A DNA stretch of 35,638 nt, from NCBI RefSeq assembly GCF_025128055.1, contig NZ_JAHLYS010000017.1, positions 1 to 35,638 of the forward strand, in the 5' to 3' direction. The notes below the pieces were generated by a model. That model saw only the letters and a list, made by a program, of their open reading frames with translations. It was not told where the DNA came from and ran no database searches. Shown here piece by piece: positions 19,549 to 27,860 of the stretch; position 1 is the first letter of the stretch, and each line of letters begins with the position of its first letter. Both the position numbers and the translations under genes were made by a program. Origin of the DNA: Synechococcus sp. CS-1329 (GTDB taxonomy: Bacteria; Cyanobacteriota; Cyanobacteriia; PCC-6307; Cyanobiaceae).

Positions 19549-20754
19549 ATGCGGCTGGATGTGGTGAGCCTGGCTCCCGAGTCGTTTGCGCCCCTCACCA
19601 GCCTCGGGGTGATCGGGCGGGCCTTCAACGCCGGCATCGCCGAGCTGCACACCCACAACCCCCGCGATCACGCCAGCGACCGCTACCGCAAGGTCGATGA
19701 CCAGCCCTACGGCGGCGGCGCCGGCATGGTGCTCAAGCCGGAGCCGGTGTTCGCGGCCTTCGAATCCATCCCCGTGCTGGAGCGTCGCCGGGTGCTGCTG
19801 CTCAGCCCCCAGGGTCAACCCCTGCGTCAGGCCGACCTGCAGCGCTGGGCCCAGCAGCACGACCAGCTGGTGCTGCTCTGCGGCCACTACGAAGGCTTCG
19901 ACGAGCGCATCCGCAGCCTCGCCGATGAGGAGGTGTCGCTGGGGGATTTCGTGCTCACCGGCGGCGAGCTGGCGGCGATGGCGCTGATCAATGGCGTGGT
20001 GCGGCTGTTGCCGGGCACGGTGGGCAGCGCCGAGTCGCTGCTGGAGGAAAGCCACAGCACCCTGCTGCTGGAGCATCCCCACTACACCCGTCCGGCCGAG
20101 TTCCGGGGGCTGGCGGTGCCACCGGTGCTGCGCAGCGGCGACCACGGCGCCATCGCCCGCTGGCGCTCCGAGCAGCAGCAGGAGCGCACGAAACAGCGCC
20201 GCCCCGACCTCTACCGTCGCTGGCAGGAGCAGCAGCAGCAGCTGCAGGGGCAGACCGAGATGCGCATCGGCAACGGCTACGACATCCACCGGCTGGTGCC
20301 GGGGCGTCCCTTGATCCTGGGGGGGCTCACCCTGGAGCACCCCGCCGGCCTCGGCCTCGATGGCCACAGTGATGCCGATGTGCTCGTGCACGCCCTGATG
20401 GATGCCCTGCTGGGGGCCCTCAGCCTGGGGGACATCGGCCAGCACTTCCCCCCCGACGACGAGCGCTGGCGCGGTGCCGACAGCCTGGTGCTGCTGGAGC
20501 AGGTGGTGGCCCTGGTGCGCCAGCAGGGCTGGCGGGTGGTGAATGTGGACACGGTGGTGATCGCCGAGCGCCCGAAGCTGCGGCCCCACATCGCCGCCAT
20601 GCGCGCCGCCATCGCCCGGCGCATGGGACTGAGCCCCGAGCAGGTGGGCATCAAGGCCACCACCAATGAAACCCTGGGCCCCACCGGCCGGGAGGAGGGG
20701 ATCGCCTGCCACGCCGTGGCGCTGCTGGAGCCATGGGGTGGCGGAGATGGGTAG
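19549..20754 (+). CDS. trmD-ispF: Single frame joining TrmD (tRNA m1G37 methyltransferase) and IspF (MEcPP synthase)
   Basis: One uninterrupted 401-codon frame carries two complete enzymes. Residues 1-237 are TrmD, which methylates G37 of tRNAs: [29 protein letters not shown], the knot segments [13 protein letters not shown] and [14 protein letters not shown], and [12 protein letters not shown]. Residues 238-401 are IspF, of the MEP isoprenoid pathway: [12 protein letters not shown] (metal-binding Asp and His), [19 protein letters not shown], and [20 protein letters not shown]. The join is a Gln-rich linker ([11 protein letters not shown]). An ATG at 20260 starts the IspF part, with aggg and a nine-base space before it, so separate translation of IspF is also possible. 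The IspF end overlaps the next gene by eight bases. Confidence 0.9.
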   Translation: MRLDVVSLAPESFAPLTSLGVIGRAFNAGIAELHTHNPRDHASDRYRKVDDQPYGGGAGMVLKPEPVFAAFESIPVLERRRVLLLSPQGQPLRQADLQRWAQQHDQLVLLCGHYEGFDERIRSLADEEVSLGDFVLTGGELAAMALINGVVRLLPGTVGSAESLLEESHSTLLLEHPHYTRPAEFRGLAVPPVLRSGDHGAIARWRSEQQQERTKQRRPDLYRRWQEQQQQLQGQTEMRIGNGYDIHRLVPGRPLILGGLTLEHPAGLGLDGHSDADVLVHALMDALLGALSLGDIGQHFPPDDERWRGADSLVLLEQVVALVRQQGWRVVNVDTVVIAERPKLRPHIAAMRAAIARRMGLSPEQVGIKATTNETLGPTGREEGIACHAVALLEPWGGGDG

Positions 20755-21148
20755 GGTCTGCGCCCTGGCGCTGCTGTTGTTGACGTTGTTTCAGGGTGTG
20801 ATGCCCTCTGCCGCCGGGGCGCTGCAGGAGCAGGTGGTGGTGGAGGTCCTGCGCCTGCAAGTGCCCGCCGCCGATCGAGAGGTCTGGCTGGAGGCGGAGC
20901 GGCAGAGCTGGGAGCCCTGGCTCCAGGCGCAGAGCGGCTTCCTGAAGCGGCGGATCTACTGGGATGCCGAGCGCGAGGAGGGGATGCTGCTGATCCACTG
21001 GGCCAGTCGCCAGCAGTGGAAGGGTCTTGCCACCGCCGAGGTGGAGCGGGTGCAGGAGCACTTCGATCAGCTGGCGCGCCAGGGCAGCGGCCGCAGCGAC
21101 CCCCATCCCTTCCCCCTGCTGTTCAGCGGTGAGCTGATCCCCCAATGA
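20747..21148 (+). CDS. Secreted or membrane-tethered TIGR03792-like protein
   Basis: The 133-residue product begins with a signal-type segment ([20 protein letters not shown], ending near AAGA). A compact domain follows: [55 protein letters not shown]. This ferredoxin-like (antibiotic-monooxygenase-like) pattern matches what I remember as TIGR03792, an uncharacterised cyanobacterial family. Function is unknown; the domain fold could bind a small ligand. Start ATG 20747 lies inside the ispF end, and its stop overlaps larB by four bases (ATGA), so it is part of the same operon. Confidence 0.75.
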   Translation: MGRVCALALLLLTLFQGVMPSAAGALQEQVVVEVLRLQVPAADREVWLEAERQSWEPWLQAQSGFLKRRIYWDAEREEGMLLIHWASRQQWKGLATAEVERVQEHFDQLARQGSGRSDPHPFPLLFSGELIPQ

Positions 21149-21876
21149 ATCCCAGCGAACCCCTGGCACGACTGGATCTGGGCCGGCGCCAGCGGCTGGG
21201 AATGATCGAGGCGATCTGGGGTGAAACCAAGGACGCCGATCAGATCACCACAATCCTGGAACGCCTGCACCAGGCCGGCGAGCTGGCCCTGGTGACGCGG
21301 GTGAGCCCCGAGAAGGCCGCCGCGATCGAAAAGAAGCTGCGCCAGGGGCCGACTCCGATTGCCGCCGGCTTTGAGCATCACCGCCAGGCCCGTGCGCTCA
21401 CCAGCGGTGCCCTGCCCCGTGCCGATCCGGCCCTGGGGCTGGTGCAGGTGCTCTGCGGCGGCACCAGCGATCTGGCCGTGGCCCACGAGGCCCAGCTGGC
21501 CCTGCGCTGCCATGGGGTGGCCACGGAGCTGGTGGTGGATGTGGGCGTGGCCGGCCTGCACCGGCTGCTGGAGCAGCTGCCGCGGCTGCGCAGCGCCCGG
21601 GTGCTGATTGCCTGCGCCGGCATGGAAGGAGCCTTGCCCACGGTGCTGGCGGGGCTGTTGCCCCAGCCCGTGATCGCCGTGCCGGTGTCGGTGGGCTATG
21701 GCGTCAGCGCCGGCGGCGTGGCGGCCCTCAACGGAATGCTGGCCAGCTGCGCTCCGGGGCTGAGTGTGGTGAACATCGACAACGGCTACGGGGCCGCCAT
21801 GGCGGCCCTGCGCATCCTGCTGGCGCTCAGAGGTGCTGCAGCTGGGGATAGGCCGTCAGCAGCTCCTCGGTGCTGA
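21145..21876 (+). CDS. larB: LarB-like, nickel pincer cofactor synthesis (PurE-like) protein
   Basis: LarB carboxylates and hydrolyses nicotinic acid adenine dinucleotide in making the nickel-pincer nucleotide cofactor of lactate racemase-type enzymes. The 243-residue product has an N-terminal linker (MIEAIWGETKDADQITTIL ... LVTRVSPEKAAAI), then a PurE-like domain with VLCGGTSDLAVAHEAQLAL, DVGVAGLHRLL, ACAGMEGALPTVLAGL, VPVSVGYGVSAGGVAALNGM and a C-terminal VVNIDNGYGAAMAA. Neither larC, larE nor larA is present in the window. Its last 50 bases overlap the 3' end of the minus-strand DUF1517 gene, and the final residues (RGAAAGDRPSAAPRC) look unconstrained. Confidence 0.85.
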   Translation: MNPSEPLARLDLGRRQRLGMIEAIWGETKDADQITTILERLHQAGELALVTRVSPEKAAAIEKKLRQGPTPIAAGFEHHRQARALTSGALPRADPALGLVQVLCGGTSDLAVAHEAQLALRCHGVATELVVDVGVAGLHRLLEQLPRLRSARVLIACAGMEGALPTVLAGLLPQPVIAVPVSVGYGVSAGGVAALNGMLASCAPGLSVVNIDNGYGAAMAALRILLALRGAAAGDRPSAAPRC

Positions 21877-22783
21877 GCACCTCTCCCTTGCCCTCCGGCT
21901 GCCAGATCACCTCCAGGGCGATCAGATCGGTGGAAGACACCGCACCGATCACACCGAGACCATGGCGCAGGTCTTCGGCGCTGCTGATGGTTTTGAGGGG
22001 GATGCGGCCACGGCTGGCCACCAGCAGGGTGACGGCGATGAAGTCGCTGGTGGCATCGGTGGGTCCACTGGCGGCGGCTTCATCCTGGAAGCGGCGGCCG
22101 CCCACGTTGGAGGTGACCTCACTGCGCAGCTTGCTGCGCTCGGTCATCGAGAGCCGGTTGAAGGTGGATTCGGCGCTGGCGAAGGGCACCTGGCCCAGTT
22201 CGCTGTTGGCGTAGACCCAGAGGTCGGGCTGACGCAGCAGCGCCAGGCTGGTTTCCTGCAACAGCCGCTGCAGACCACTGCTGCCGGTGGTGTCGGCGGT
22301 GGCGGCCAGGCGACGCAGGTCATCCTGGAGTTCGCGGGCTGAGGCCAGCAGGCCCACCTGCAACTGGGCAATGCTCACCGGCCCATCGGCGCGGGGGGTG
22401 GCCGCCAGGGCCCTGCCGCCGCTGCTCATGCCGCCGCCACCACCGCCGCCGCGCAGGGTGTTCACGAGGAATCCGGCGATCGCCATCATGATCAAGAAGC
22501 CGAACAGGCCGCCACCGCCGAAGCCGAAGATCGGGATCAGGAAGGGGAAGCCGATGCCGCCGCCGCGGAAGCCGCCACCACCTCCGTAGCCACCGCGCAG
22601 GCCACCACCGCCGCCACCGCTGAAGTTACGGGGCATGGAGGGGGCCGAGCGGAAACTGCCGCCGCCGATGCGCCCGCCACGGGCCGCCCAGCTGGGCTCC
22701 GGCGCGTAGAACAGCAGCAGGCCACTGACCAGCACTGGCATGAGTGCCAGCAGAGACAGCCGGCGCAACCGGGCGAAAATCAT
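21827..22783 (-). CDS. DUF1517 family membrane protein with Gly-rich region
   Basis: The 318-residue product has an N-terminal signal or anchor (RRLSLLALMPVLVSGLLLFY, then SWAARGG), a very Gly-rich stretch (about residues 35-75, with MPRNFSGGGGGGLRGGYGG) and a transmembrane segment IGFPFLIPIFGFGGGGLFGF through FLIMMAIAGFLVNTL. A second Gly run follows, then a soluble C-terminal domain (VSIAQLQVGLLASARELQDD ... DFIAVTLLVASRG ... LIALEVIWQPEGKGEVL). This is the layout of DUF1517 proteins, which are common in cyanobacteria and plastids; function is unknown. Start is ATG 22783. Upstream on the same strand, 50 bases away, is thiS. Confidence 0.85.
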   Translation of the reverse strand: MIFARLRRLSLLALMPVLVSGLLLFYAPEPSWAARGGRIGGGSFRSAPSMPRNFSGGGGGGLRGGYGGGGGFRGGGIGFPFLIPIFGFGGGGLFGFLIMMAIAGFLVNTLRGGGGGGGMSSGGRALAATPRADGPVSIAQLQVGLLASARELQDDLRRLAATADTTGSSGLQRLLQETSLALLRQPDLWVYANSELGQVPFASAESTFNRLSMTERSKLRSEVTSNVGGRRFQDEAAASGPTDATSDFIAVTLLVASRGRIPLKTISSAEDLRHGLGVIGAVSSTDLIALEVIWQPEGKGEVLSTEELLTAYPQLQHL

Positions 22784-22833
22784 GGGGAAGGGACGAGGGG
22801 ACACAGATGTCACCCGAAGCAAGTGAGCCGAAT

Positions 22834-23067
22834 CTAGGAACCACCCCCCACGATGGTGACCACCTCCAGTACGGAGTCCCCACCCACAGCCTGCTGGTCC
22901 CAGGCCGTGCGCGGCAGGATCTCGCCGTTGAATTCCACCACCACCAGCCGCGGTTCGTAGCCGAAGTGGCGCAACACCTCCGGCAGCGACAGGCCCGCCG
23001 GGCAGCGGCGGGCGTCGCCGTTGAGCTGGATCGTGAGGCTGCCGCTGGGCCGCTGTTCCCCGCTCAT
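22834..23067 (-). CDS. thiS: Sulfur carrier protein ThiS
   Basis: ThiS is a small ubiquitin-like protein whose C-terminal glycine is converted to a thiocarboxylate that supplies sulfur for the thiazole of thiamine. The 77-residue product has the beta-grasp pattern (LTIQLNGDARRCPAGLSLPE, VVVEFNGEILPR, VLEVVTIVGGG). It ends GGG-Ser rather than with the expected bare Gly-Gly. The start at 23067 overlaps the thiE stop by four bases, so the genes are coupled, as expected for thiamine operons. Confidence 0.9.
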   Translation of the reverse strand: MSGEQRPSGSLTIQLNGDARRCPAGLSLPEVLRHFGYEPRLVVVEFNGEILPRTAWDQQAVGGDSVLEVVTIVGGGS

Positions 23068-24116
23068 GCCTCCTCCCCCAGGGTTTCGAGCAACTGGCGG
23101 CTGGCCGCGCCCGGATCGCTCGCCGCGGTGATGGCCCGCACCACCGCCACCCGGCGGCCACCGGCCGCCTGCACCGACGGCAGCGTGGCGAGGTCGAGCC
23201 CGCCGATGGCGAAAAAGGGAATCGGGCTTTCAGCCGCCGCCTCGCTCACATAGGCCAGGCCCACGGGATCACGGCCGGGCTTGGTGGGGGTGGCGTTGAT
23301 GGGGCCCACGCCCACGTAGTCGCAGCCCTCGGCCACCGCCTGGCGCAACTGCTCGATGCGCTGGGTGCTGCGGCCGATCAGGCGGTCGGGGCCCAGCAGG
23401 CGGCGGGCCTCGGCGGGGGGCAGATCCCCCTGGCCCAGGTGCACCCCATCGGCCTCCACCGCCAGGGCCAGGTCCACCCGGTCGTTGACGAGAAACAGCG
23501 CGCCATGGCTGGCACAGAGCTGACGCAGGGCGCGGGCCTCGCGCCAGCGCTCCAGGTCGTCGGCCTGCTTGGCCCGGTACTGCACCAGGCGCACCCCTGC
23601 CTCAAGGGCCGCGGCCACGGTGTCGTGCAGGCGGGGCGACGGGCTGGTGATCAGATACAGGTGACAGCGCAGCAGCAGCTCACGGCGGCCGGCGGCGGCG
23701 CCACAGGCCCGGATCAGGTCCACCTCCAGGTCGTAGAGGGCGTAGCGGATCGAGGCGGCTTCGGCGGCCAGCCATGGATCCCCGGCGCGGCCGAACTCCT
23801 CCAGCACCCGCAGGGCCTCCTGGGCGCGGCCGGCATTGGCGGCCACCACCTGGGCGGGCTGCTGCCGCTGGGCCTGGGCGGGATGGCCCAGGCCCGCTCC
23901 CCCATCGCTGGCGCTGTGGCGGGCGGCCTTGTAGGCGGGGAGGTGGCAGCGGCCCAGCCGCTGGCGCAGGTCCTTGAGCCGGGCCACCAGATCCTGGCGG
24001 TCAAGGCCGAAGCGGCACCAGTCTTCCAGCACCCGCAGGCCCTCGCGGGCACGGTCGAGGTTGGCATCGAGCAGGCGCAGCACGGCCGGCTCAGGGGTGG
24101 TCGGGGCGGCAGTCAC
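23064..24116 (-). CDS. thiE: Thiamine phosphate synthase with N-terminal extension
   Basis: ThiE joins the pyrimidine and thiazole phosphates into thiamine phosphate. The 350-residue product has an extra N-terminal domain of about 140 residues (LRLLDANLDRAREGLRVLED ... AQEALRVLEEFGR), a form common in cyanobacteria, followed by the TIM-barrel ThiE domain: YLITSPSPRLHD, AGVRLVQYRAKQAD, LFLVNDRVDLALAVEADGVH, HLGQGDLPP, and the phosphate-binding GVGPINATPTKPGRDPVGL, then IPFFAIGGLDL. It overlaps thiS by four bases. The start is 48 bases from a divergent small ORF. I see no thiamine riboswitch in that short gap. Confidence 0.95.
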   Translation of the reverse strand: MTAAPTTPEPAVLRLLDANLDRAREGLRVLEDWCRFGLDRQDLVARLKDLRQRLGRCHLPAYKAARHSASDGGAGLGHPAQAQRQQPAQVVAANAGRAQEALRVLEEFGRAGDPWLAAEAASIRYALYDLEVDLIRACGAAAGRRELLLRCHLYLITSPSPRLHDTVAAALEAGVRLVQYRAKQADDLERWREARALRQLCASHGALFLVNDRVDLALAVEADGVHLGQGDLPPAEARRLLGPDRLIGRSTQRIEQLRQAVAEGCDYVGVGPINATPTKPGRDPVGLAYVSEAAAESPIPFFAIGGLDLATLPSVQAAGGRRVAVVRAITAASDPGAASRQLLETLGEEA

Positions 24117-24164
24117 GGGATCAGAACCTGCGTAAGGTGGGGCCGACTCCAGGGCAGGGCGGCA

Positions 24165-24281
24165 ATGGATTTCGGCGATGGCGACAGCCCGATGCTGGTG
24201 CTGATCTCAGGAATTCTGCTGCTGGGGGGGATCGCTGCTTTCATCGGCTGGGGTCTGAGCAACGCCTACGCCCCCGGCTGA
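24165..24281 (+). CDS. Putative 38-residue single-pass membrane peptide
   Basis: From ATG 24165 the frame encodes 38 residues: an acidic start (MDFGDGDSP), one strong hydrophobic helix (MLVLISGILLLGGIAAFIGW) and a short end LSNAYAPG. The length and design resemble small thylakoid photosystem or cytochrome b6f subunits, but I do not match it to a named one. A purine-rich agggcagggcgg lies just upstream. Its last 75 bases are antisense to the end of ribF, whose tail there looks non-conserved, which suggests that this frame is the constrained one. It is divergent from thiE by 48 bases. Confidence 0.5.
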   Translation: MDFGDGDSPMLVLISGILLLGGIAAFIGWGLSNAYAPG

Positions 24282-25232
24282 GCCGCGCTTCAGCAGCAGG
24301 CGGGCCTGGGCCGCATCCACGCCGATCTGGCGGCTGAGTTCCTCGAGGCCGGCAAAGCGCTGCTGGTGGCGCAGCAGCTGCAACGGCTCCACCTCCAGGT
24401 CACGGCCCACCAGCTCGATCTCCCGATCCAGCAGATGCACCTCCACCGCCGAGGGGGCCAGAGGATCCACCGTGGGCTGAGGGCCCAGGTTCATCACCGC
24501 CGCCATGGGCTGGCCACAGGCCTGCAGGGCCTCGCCCCCCAGGGTGGGTGCGGTGGTGCGCACCCAGGCGGCATAGACCCCCTCCTGGGGCAGGAATTTG
24601 CGGCCGTCCACCTGCAGATTCGCCGTGGGCCAACTGAGCTGACGGCCCAGCCCCCGGCCGCGCACCACCCGGCCACTGAAGCGATAGGGGCGCTCCAGCA
24701 GGCGGTTGGCCTCATCGATGGCACCGGCGGCCAGGGCCCGGCGGATGCGGCTGCTGCTGATGCGCTCGGAGCCATCCCAGAGCATCGAGGAGACCAGCAC
24801 CCGCAGGCCATGGCGTTCACCGATCTGGCGCAGGCTGGTGGTGTCGCCGCTCCGGTCGTGGCCGAAGCGGAAGTTCTCACCCACCGCCACCTCGCGGGCC
24901 TGGAGCTCCCCCACCAGCACCTGCTCGATGAAGGCCTCCGGACTGAGCAGGGAGAGCTGGCGGGTGAAGGGCACCAGCACCAGCTGACGGATGCCGTAGG
25001 GCTCCAGCAGCGCCAGCTTCTCGCCCGGAAGATCCAGGCGCAGGCGCGGTTCGCCGTAGAGCAGCTCCCGCGGATGGGGCCAGAAGCTCACCACCGTGGG
25101 CACCAGCCCCGGGGTGGGGGCGGCGGCGACGGCGGCGATCACCCGGCGGTGCCCCTGGTGCAGGCCATCAAAACTGCCCAGGGCGACGGCGGTGGGCCGC
25201 ATCGCCTCCTGGGGGGAGCGCAGGGGAATCAA
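24207..25232 (-). CDS. ribF: Bifunctional riboflavin kinase / FAD synthetase
   Basis: RibF makes FMN from riboflavin and FAD from FMN. The N-terminal nucleotidyltransferase domain has ALGSFDGLHQGHRRVI, FWPHPRELLYGEPR, VGENFRFGHDRSGD and the late SSSRIRRALAAG; the C-terminal flavokinase domain has GRQLSWPTANLQVDG, KFLPQEGVYAAWV and AVMNLGPQPTVD. The start is uncertain: I place it at TTG 25232 (IPLRSPQEAM...); ATG 25310, 25271 and 25202 are alternatives, the last with aggagg just upstream. With TTG the product is 341 residues. The end, after LLLKRGS, is a tail of about 25 residues that overlaps the small membrane ORF antisense. Confidence 0.92.
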   Translation of the reverse strand: MIPLRSPQEAMRPTAVALGSFDGLHQGHRRVIAAVAAAPTPGLVPTVVSFWPHPRELLYGEPRLRLDLPGEKLALLEPYGIRQLVLVPFTRQLSLLSPEAFIEQVLVGELQAREVAVGENFRFGHDRSGDTTSLRQIGERHGLRVLVSSMLWDGSERISSSRIRRALAAGAIDEANRLLERPYRFSGRVVRGRGLGRQLSWPTANLQVDGRKFLPQEGVYAAWVRTTAPTLGGEALQACGQPMAAVMNLGPQPTVDPLAPSAVEVHLLDREIELVGRDLEVEPLQLLRHQQRFAGLEELSRQIGVDAAQARLLLKRGSAGGVGVAQTPADESSDPPQQQNS

Positions 25233-25350
25233 GGAATCGGACGGAGCCCGGCTTGGAATCCATCCTTCCATGGGGGTTTCTGCCCAGAGGCGGCGACCGC
25301 TACGGGCCATGGCAAGTTTGTGGGGATCTGACCCTCAGTTCTGCCCCCCG

Positions 25351-25932
25351 ATGGTTGACCGCCTCGATCTCCAGCTGGTGTCAGCGGCCCTGCGCCGGGT
25401 GGGCTGGATCCGCTTCTGGACCCAGCTGTGCCTTGGGGTGGTGGTGGTGGGCGTGCTGGCCTTCAACAACATCGGCGGGCGCCTGGCGGCCAACAGCGGC
25501 CGCTCCCTCGGGCTAGGCCCTGGCCTGTCGCTGACCACCCTCTCGTTTTTCATCCTGCTCTGGTGCCTGTGGCAGAGCTGGCTGGTGGTGCGTTGCGGCC
25601 GGGCCCTGGCCAGCCCCGCCCGCCCCAGCCGCGGCGAAACCACCCGACTGATCAAGCGGGGCGTGCTGGCCGATCTGGCCGGCCTCAGCCTGGCGGCGGT
25701 GGGGTATCAGGCCCTGGCCGGCAGCCTGTTCGTTCAGGCCTCGATGCAGGTGCCCGGCTTCTTCGGGGCCCAGCTGGCCGTGCCCCCCGGCACCCGCGGC
25801 GGGATGGTGGGCCTGCCGATCACCTCGATCGAGATGCTCTCGGTGCTGAGCAACACCCAGGTGCTGTTCGCCCATGTGATCGGCCTCTGGATCAGCCTCT
25901 GGCTGCTGCAGCGGGTTCACCGCTCCAGCTGA
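25351..25932 (+). CDS. DUF3611 family membrane protein
   Basis: The 193-residue product has four hydrophobic helices: [53 protein letters not shown] and [15 protein letters not shown]. The motifs [14 protein letters not shown] at the start, [12 protein letters not shown] in the middle and [14 protein letters not shown] are the pattern I know from DUF3611, a family of cyanobacteria and plants with no assigned function. I use ATG 25351; ATG 25309 is in frame and would add 14 residues. It is divergent from ribF and overlaps surE by 16 bases at the 3' end. Confidence 0.82.
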   Translation: MVDRLDLQLVSAALRRVGWIRFWTQLCLGVVVVGVLAFNNIGGRLAANSGRSLGLGPGLSLTTLSFFILLWCLWQSWLVVRCGRALASPARPSRGETTRLIKRGVLADLAGLSLAAVGYQALAGSLFVQASMQVPGFFGAQLAVPPGTRGGMVGLPITSIEMLSVLSNTQVLFAHVIGLWISLWLLQRVHRSS

Positions 25933-26711
25933 AGCGGCAGCTGCTCCAGCCCACCACGCCAGAACAGCTCCGGCTGCAGCGGGGTGAGGGCGGCCCCACC
26001 GGCGTGGATCTGGGCCACATCCGTGGGCCAGTTGAGGGGACCGGCCGTGGCCGATTCGGAGTCAACCACCAGCTCGCCGGCCAGCCAGTAGTAGGTGCGT
26101 CCGCGTGGATCGGTGCGCTGGTTGAACTGGTCGCGGTAGCGGCGCACCGCCGGGCGGCACCAGCGCACCGATCCGATCAGCTCGGGGGGCAGGGCCGGCA
26201 CGTTGAGGTTGAGCAGTAGCCCCTCCGGCCAGCTCCCCGCCAGGGCCGCCTCCGCCACATCGAGGGCGAGGCTGGCGGCCGGGCCGAACTGGCGCCAGTC
26301 GAAGCAGGCACTGCTCACCGCCAGGGAGGGCAGGCCCTCGAGGGTGCCCTCCATCGCCGCTGAAACCGTGCCCGAATAGAACACATCGCTGCCCAGGTTC
26401 GGGCCGTGATTGATGCCTGAGAGCACCAGATCGGGCGGGGCGTCCAGCAGCCGGCCGAGGGCGAGCTTGACGCAGTCGGAGGGGGTGCCGCTGCAGGCCC
26501 AGGCGGTGATGCCGGCGGCGAAGAGCCGGTCGGCCCGCTCCGCCCGCAGGGGGGTCTGCATGGTGAGGCCATGGCCGGTGGCGGAGCGTTCCTGGTCGGG
26601 GCAGACCACCGTGACGGTGTGGCCGCGGGCCACCGCTTCAGCCGCCAGGGTCTGAATCCCCTCGGCGAACACCCCGTCGTCGTTGCTGATCAGGATCCGC
26701 AGGCTGGGCAT
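25917..26711 (-). CDS. surE: 5'/3'-nucleotidase SurE
   Basis: SurE is a metal-dependent phosphatase of nucleoside monophosphates. The 264-residue product opens with the metal-binding [19 protein letters not shown] (adjacent Asp-Asp at residues 11-12) and continues with [16 protein letters not shown] and the conserved [20 protein letters not shown], whose Asn and Ser complete the site. Start is ATG 26711; an in-frame ATG at 26744 would only add a Pro/Leu run. It is convergent with the DUF3611 gene and divergent from pheS. Confidence 0.95.
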   Translation of the reverse strand: MPSLRILISNDDGVFAEGIQTLAAEAVARGHTVTVVCPDQERSATGHGLTMQTPLRAERADRLFAAGITAWACSGTPSDCVKLALGRLLDAPPDLVLSGINHGPNLGSDVFYSGTVSAAMEGTLEGLPSLAVSSACFDWRQFGPAASLALDVAEAALAGSWPEGLLLNLNVPALPPELIGSVRWCRPAVRRYRDQFNQRTDPRGRTYYWLAGELVVDSESATAGPLNWPTDVAQIHAGGAALTPLQPELFWRGGLEQLPLQLER

Positions 26712-26763
26712 CGGGAGCGGCAGGGGCAGGGGCGCTGGCGGCAACTTAGGCAGGCTCCCTCCG

Positions 26764-26769
26764 TACAGT
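26764..26769 (+). promoter_or_regulatory. Candidate -10 box of pheS
   Basis: TACAGT fits the sigma-70 -10 pattern and lies 22 bases before the pheS start, in the gap to surE. No good -35 is seen at the right distance, as often in picocyanobacteria. It is a suggestion only. Confidence 0.3.
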
Positions 26770-26791
26770 CGATCGCCACCGCCCCCGTTCC

Positions 26792-27799
26792 GTGAGCGCC
26801 ACGATCAGCCTCCAGCAGCTCACCGACCAGCTCGAGGCCCTTGAAGCCGAAGCGGCGGCCTCCATCGCCGCCGCCACTGGCACCACGGAACTGGAGGGAC
26901 TGCGGGTGGGCCTGCTGGGCAAGAAGGGCCGCCTCTCAGCCGTACTGGGGGCCATGGGCAAGCTGGATGCCGCCGAGCGGCCCGTGGTGGGTCAGCGGGC
27001 CAACGTGCTCAAGGAGCAGGTGCAGGCGCTGCTGGGCCAGCGGCTGGAGGGGCTGCGGGGCGCCGCCATGGCCGAGAAGCTGGCGGGGGAGCGGCTGGAT
27101 GTGACCGCCCCCAGCCGCTACGTGCCGGCGGGGCACCGCCACCCGCTGATCCGCACGGTCGAGGAGATCGTCGATGTGTTCGCCGGGCTGGGCTACCGCG
27201 TGGAGGAGGGGCCGGAGGCCGAAACCGACTACTACAACTTCACCGCCCTGAACATCCCGCCGCACCACCCGGCCCGGGACATGCAGGACACCTTCTACCT
27301 GCCCGGTGAGCGGCTGCTGCGCACCCACACCTCACCGGTGCAGATCCGCCACCTGGAGAGCAATCCGCCACCGGTGCGAATCGTGGCGCCCGGGCGGGTG
27401 TACCGACGCGACGCGGTGGATGCCACCCACTCGCCGGTGTTCCACCAGGTGGAGGTGCTGGCCATCGATGAAGGCCTGGATTTCAGCCACCTGCGCGGCA
27501 CCGTCACCACCTTCCTGCAGCAGTTCTTCGGCGATCTGCCCGTGCGCTTCCGCGCCAGCTACTTCCCCTTCACCGAGCCGTCGGCGGAGGTGGATGTGCA
27601 GTGGCGGGGGCGCTGGCTGGAGGTGATGGGCTGCGGGATGGTGGATCCGGCGGTGCTGGAGGGCCTGGGGCTGGATCCTGAGCGCTGGAGCGGTTTTGCC
27701 GCTGGCCTGGGGGTGGAGCGGTTCTGCATGGTGCGCCACGGCATCGACGACATCCGCCGGCTGTTCACCAGCGATCTGCGCTTCCTGGAGCAGTTCTGA
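26792..27799 (+). CDS. pheS: Phenylalanine-tRNA ligase alpha subunit
   Basis: PheS forms the catalytic half of the alpha2-beta2 enzyme that charges tRNA-Phe; pheT is not in the window. The 335-residue product from GTG 26792 has an N-terminal coiled-coil region ([19 protein letters not shown] ... [19 protein letters not shown]), then the class II core: [102 protein letters not shown], and the ATP-binding motif 3 ([18 protein letters not shown]). Confidence 0.96.
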   Translation: MSATISLQQLTDQLEALEAEAAASIAAATGTTELEGLRVGLLGKKGRLSAVLGAMGKLDAAERPVVGQRANVLKEQVQALLGQRLEGLRGAAMAEKLAGERLDVTAPSRYVPAGHRHPLIRTVEEIVDVFAGLGYRVEEGPEAETDYYNFTALNIPPHHPARDMQDTFYLPGERLLRTHTSPVQIRHLESNPPPVRIVAPGRVYRRDAVDATHSPVFHQVEVLAIDEGLDFSHLRGTVTTFLQQFFGDLPVRFRASYFPFTEPSAEVDVQWRGRWLEVMGCGMVDPAVLEGLGLDPERWSGFAAGLGVERFCMVRHGIDDIRRLFTSDLRFLEQF

Positions 27800-27831
27800 T
27801 GCCAATCGGGCCGCAGCAGGAAGGCTCCCCA

Positions 27832-27837
27832 TACACT
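27832..27837 (+). promoter_or_regulatory. Candidate -10 box of the nadK operon
   Basis: TACACT, the same hexamer seen before ftn2, lies 23 bases before the nadK GTG in the 61-base gap after pheS. No -35 consensus is visible at the right distance, so confidence is low. Confidence 0.3.
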
Positions 27838-27860
27838 CAACAGGTTCTCGCCTCCGACCG

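Noticed and set aside
22784-24164. Thiamine riboswitch upstream of thiE/thiS
   Set aside because: Only 48 bases separate thiE from the divergent small ORF, too little for the element, and no TPP-box motif was seen.
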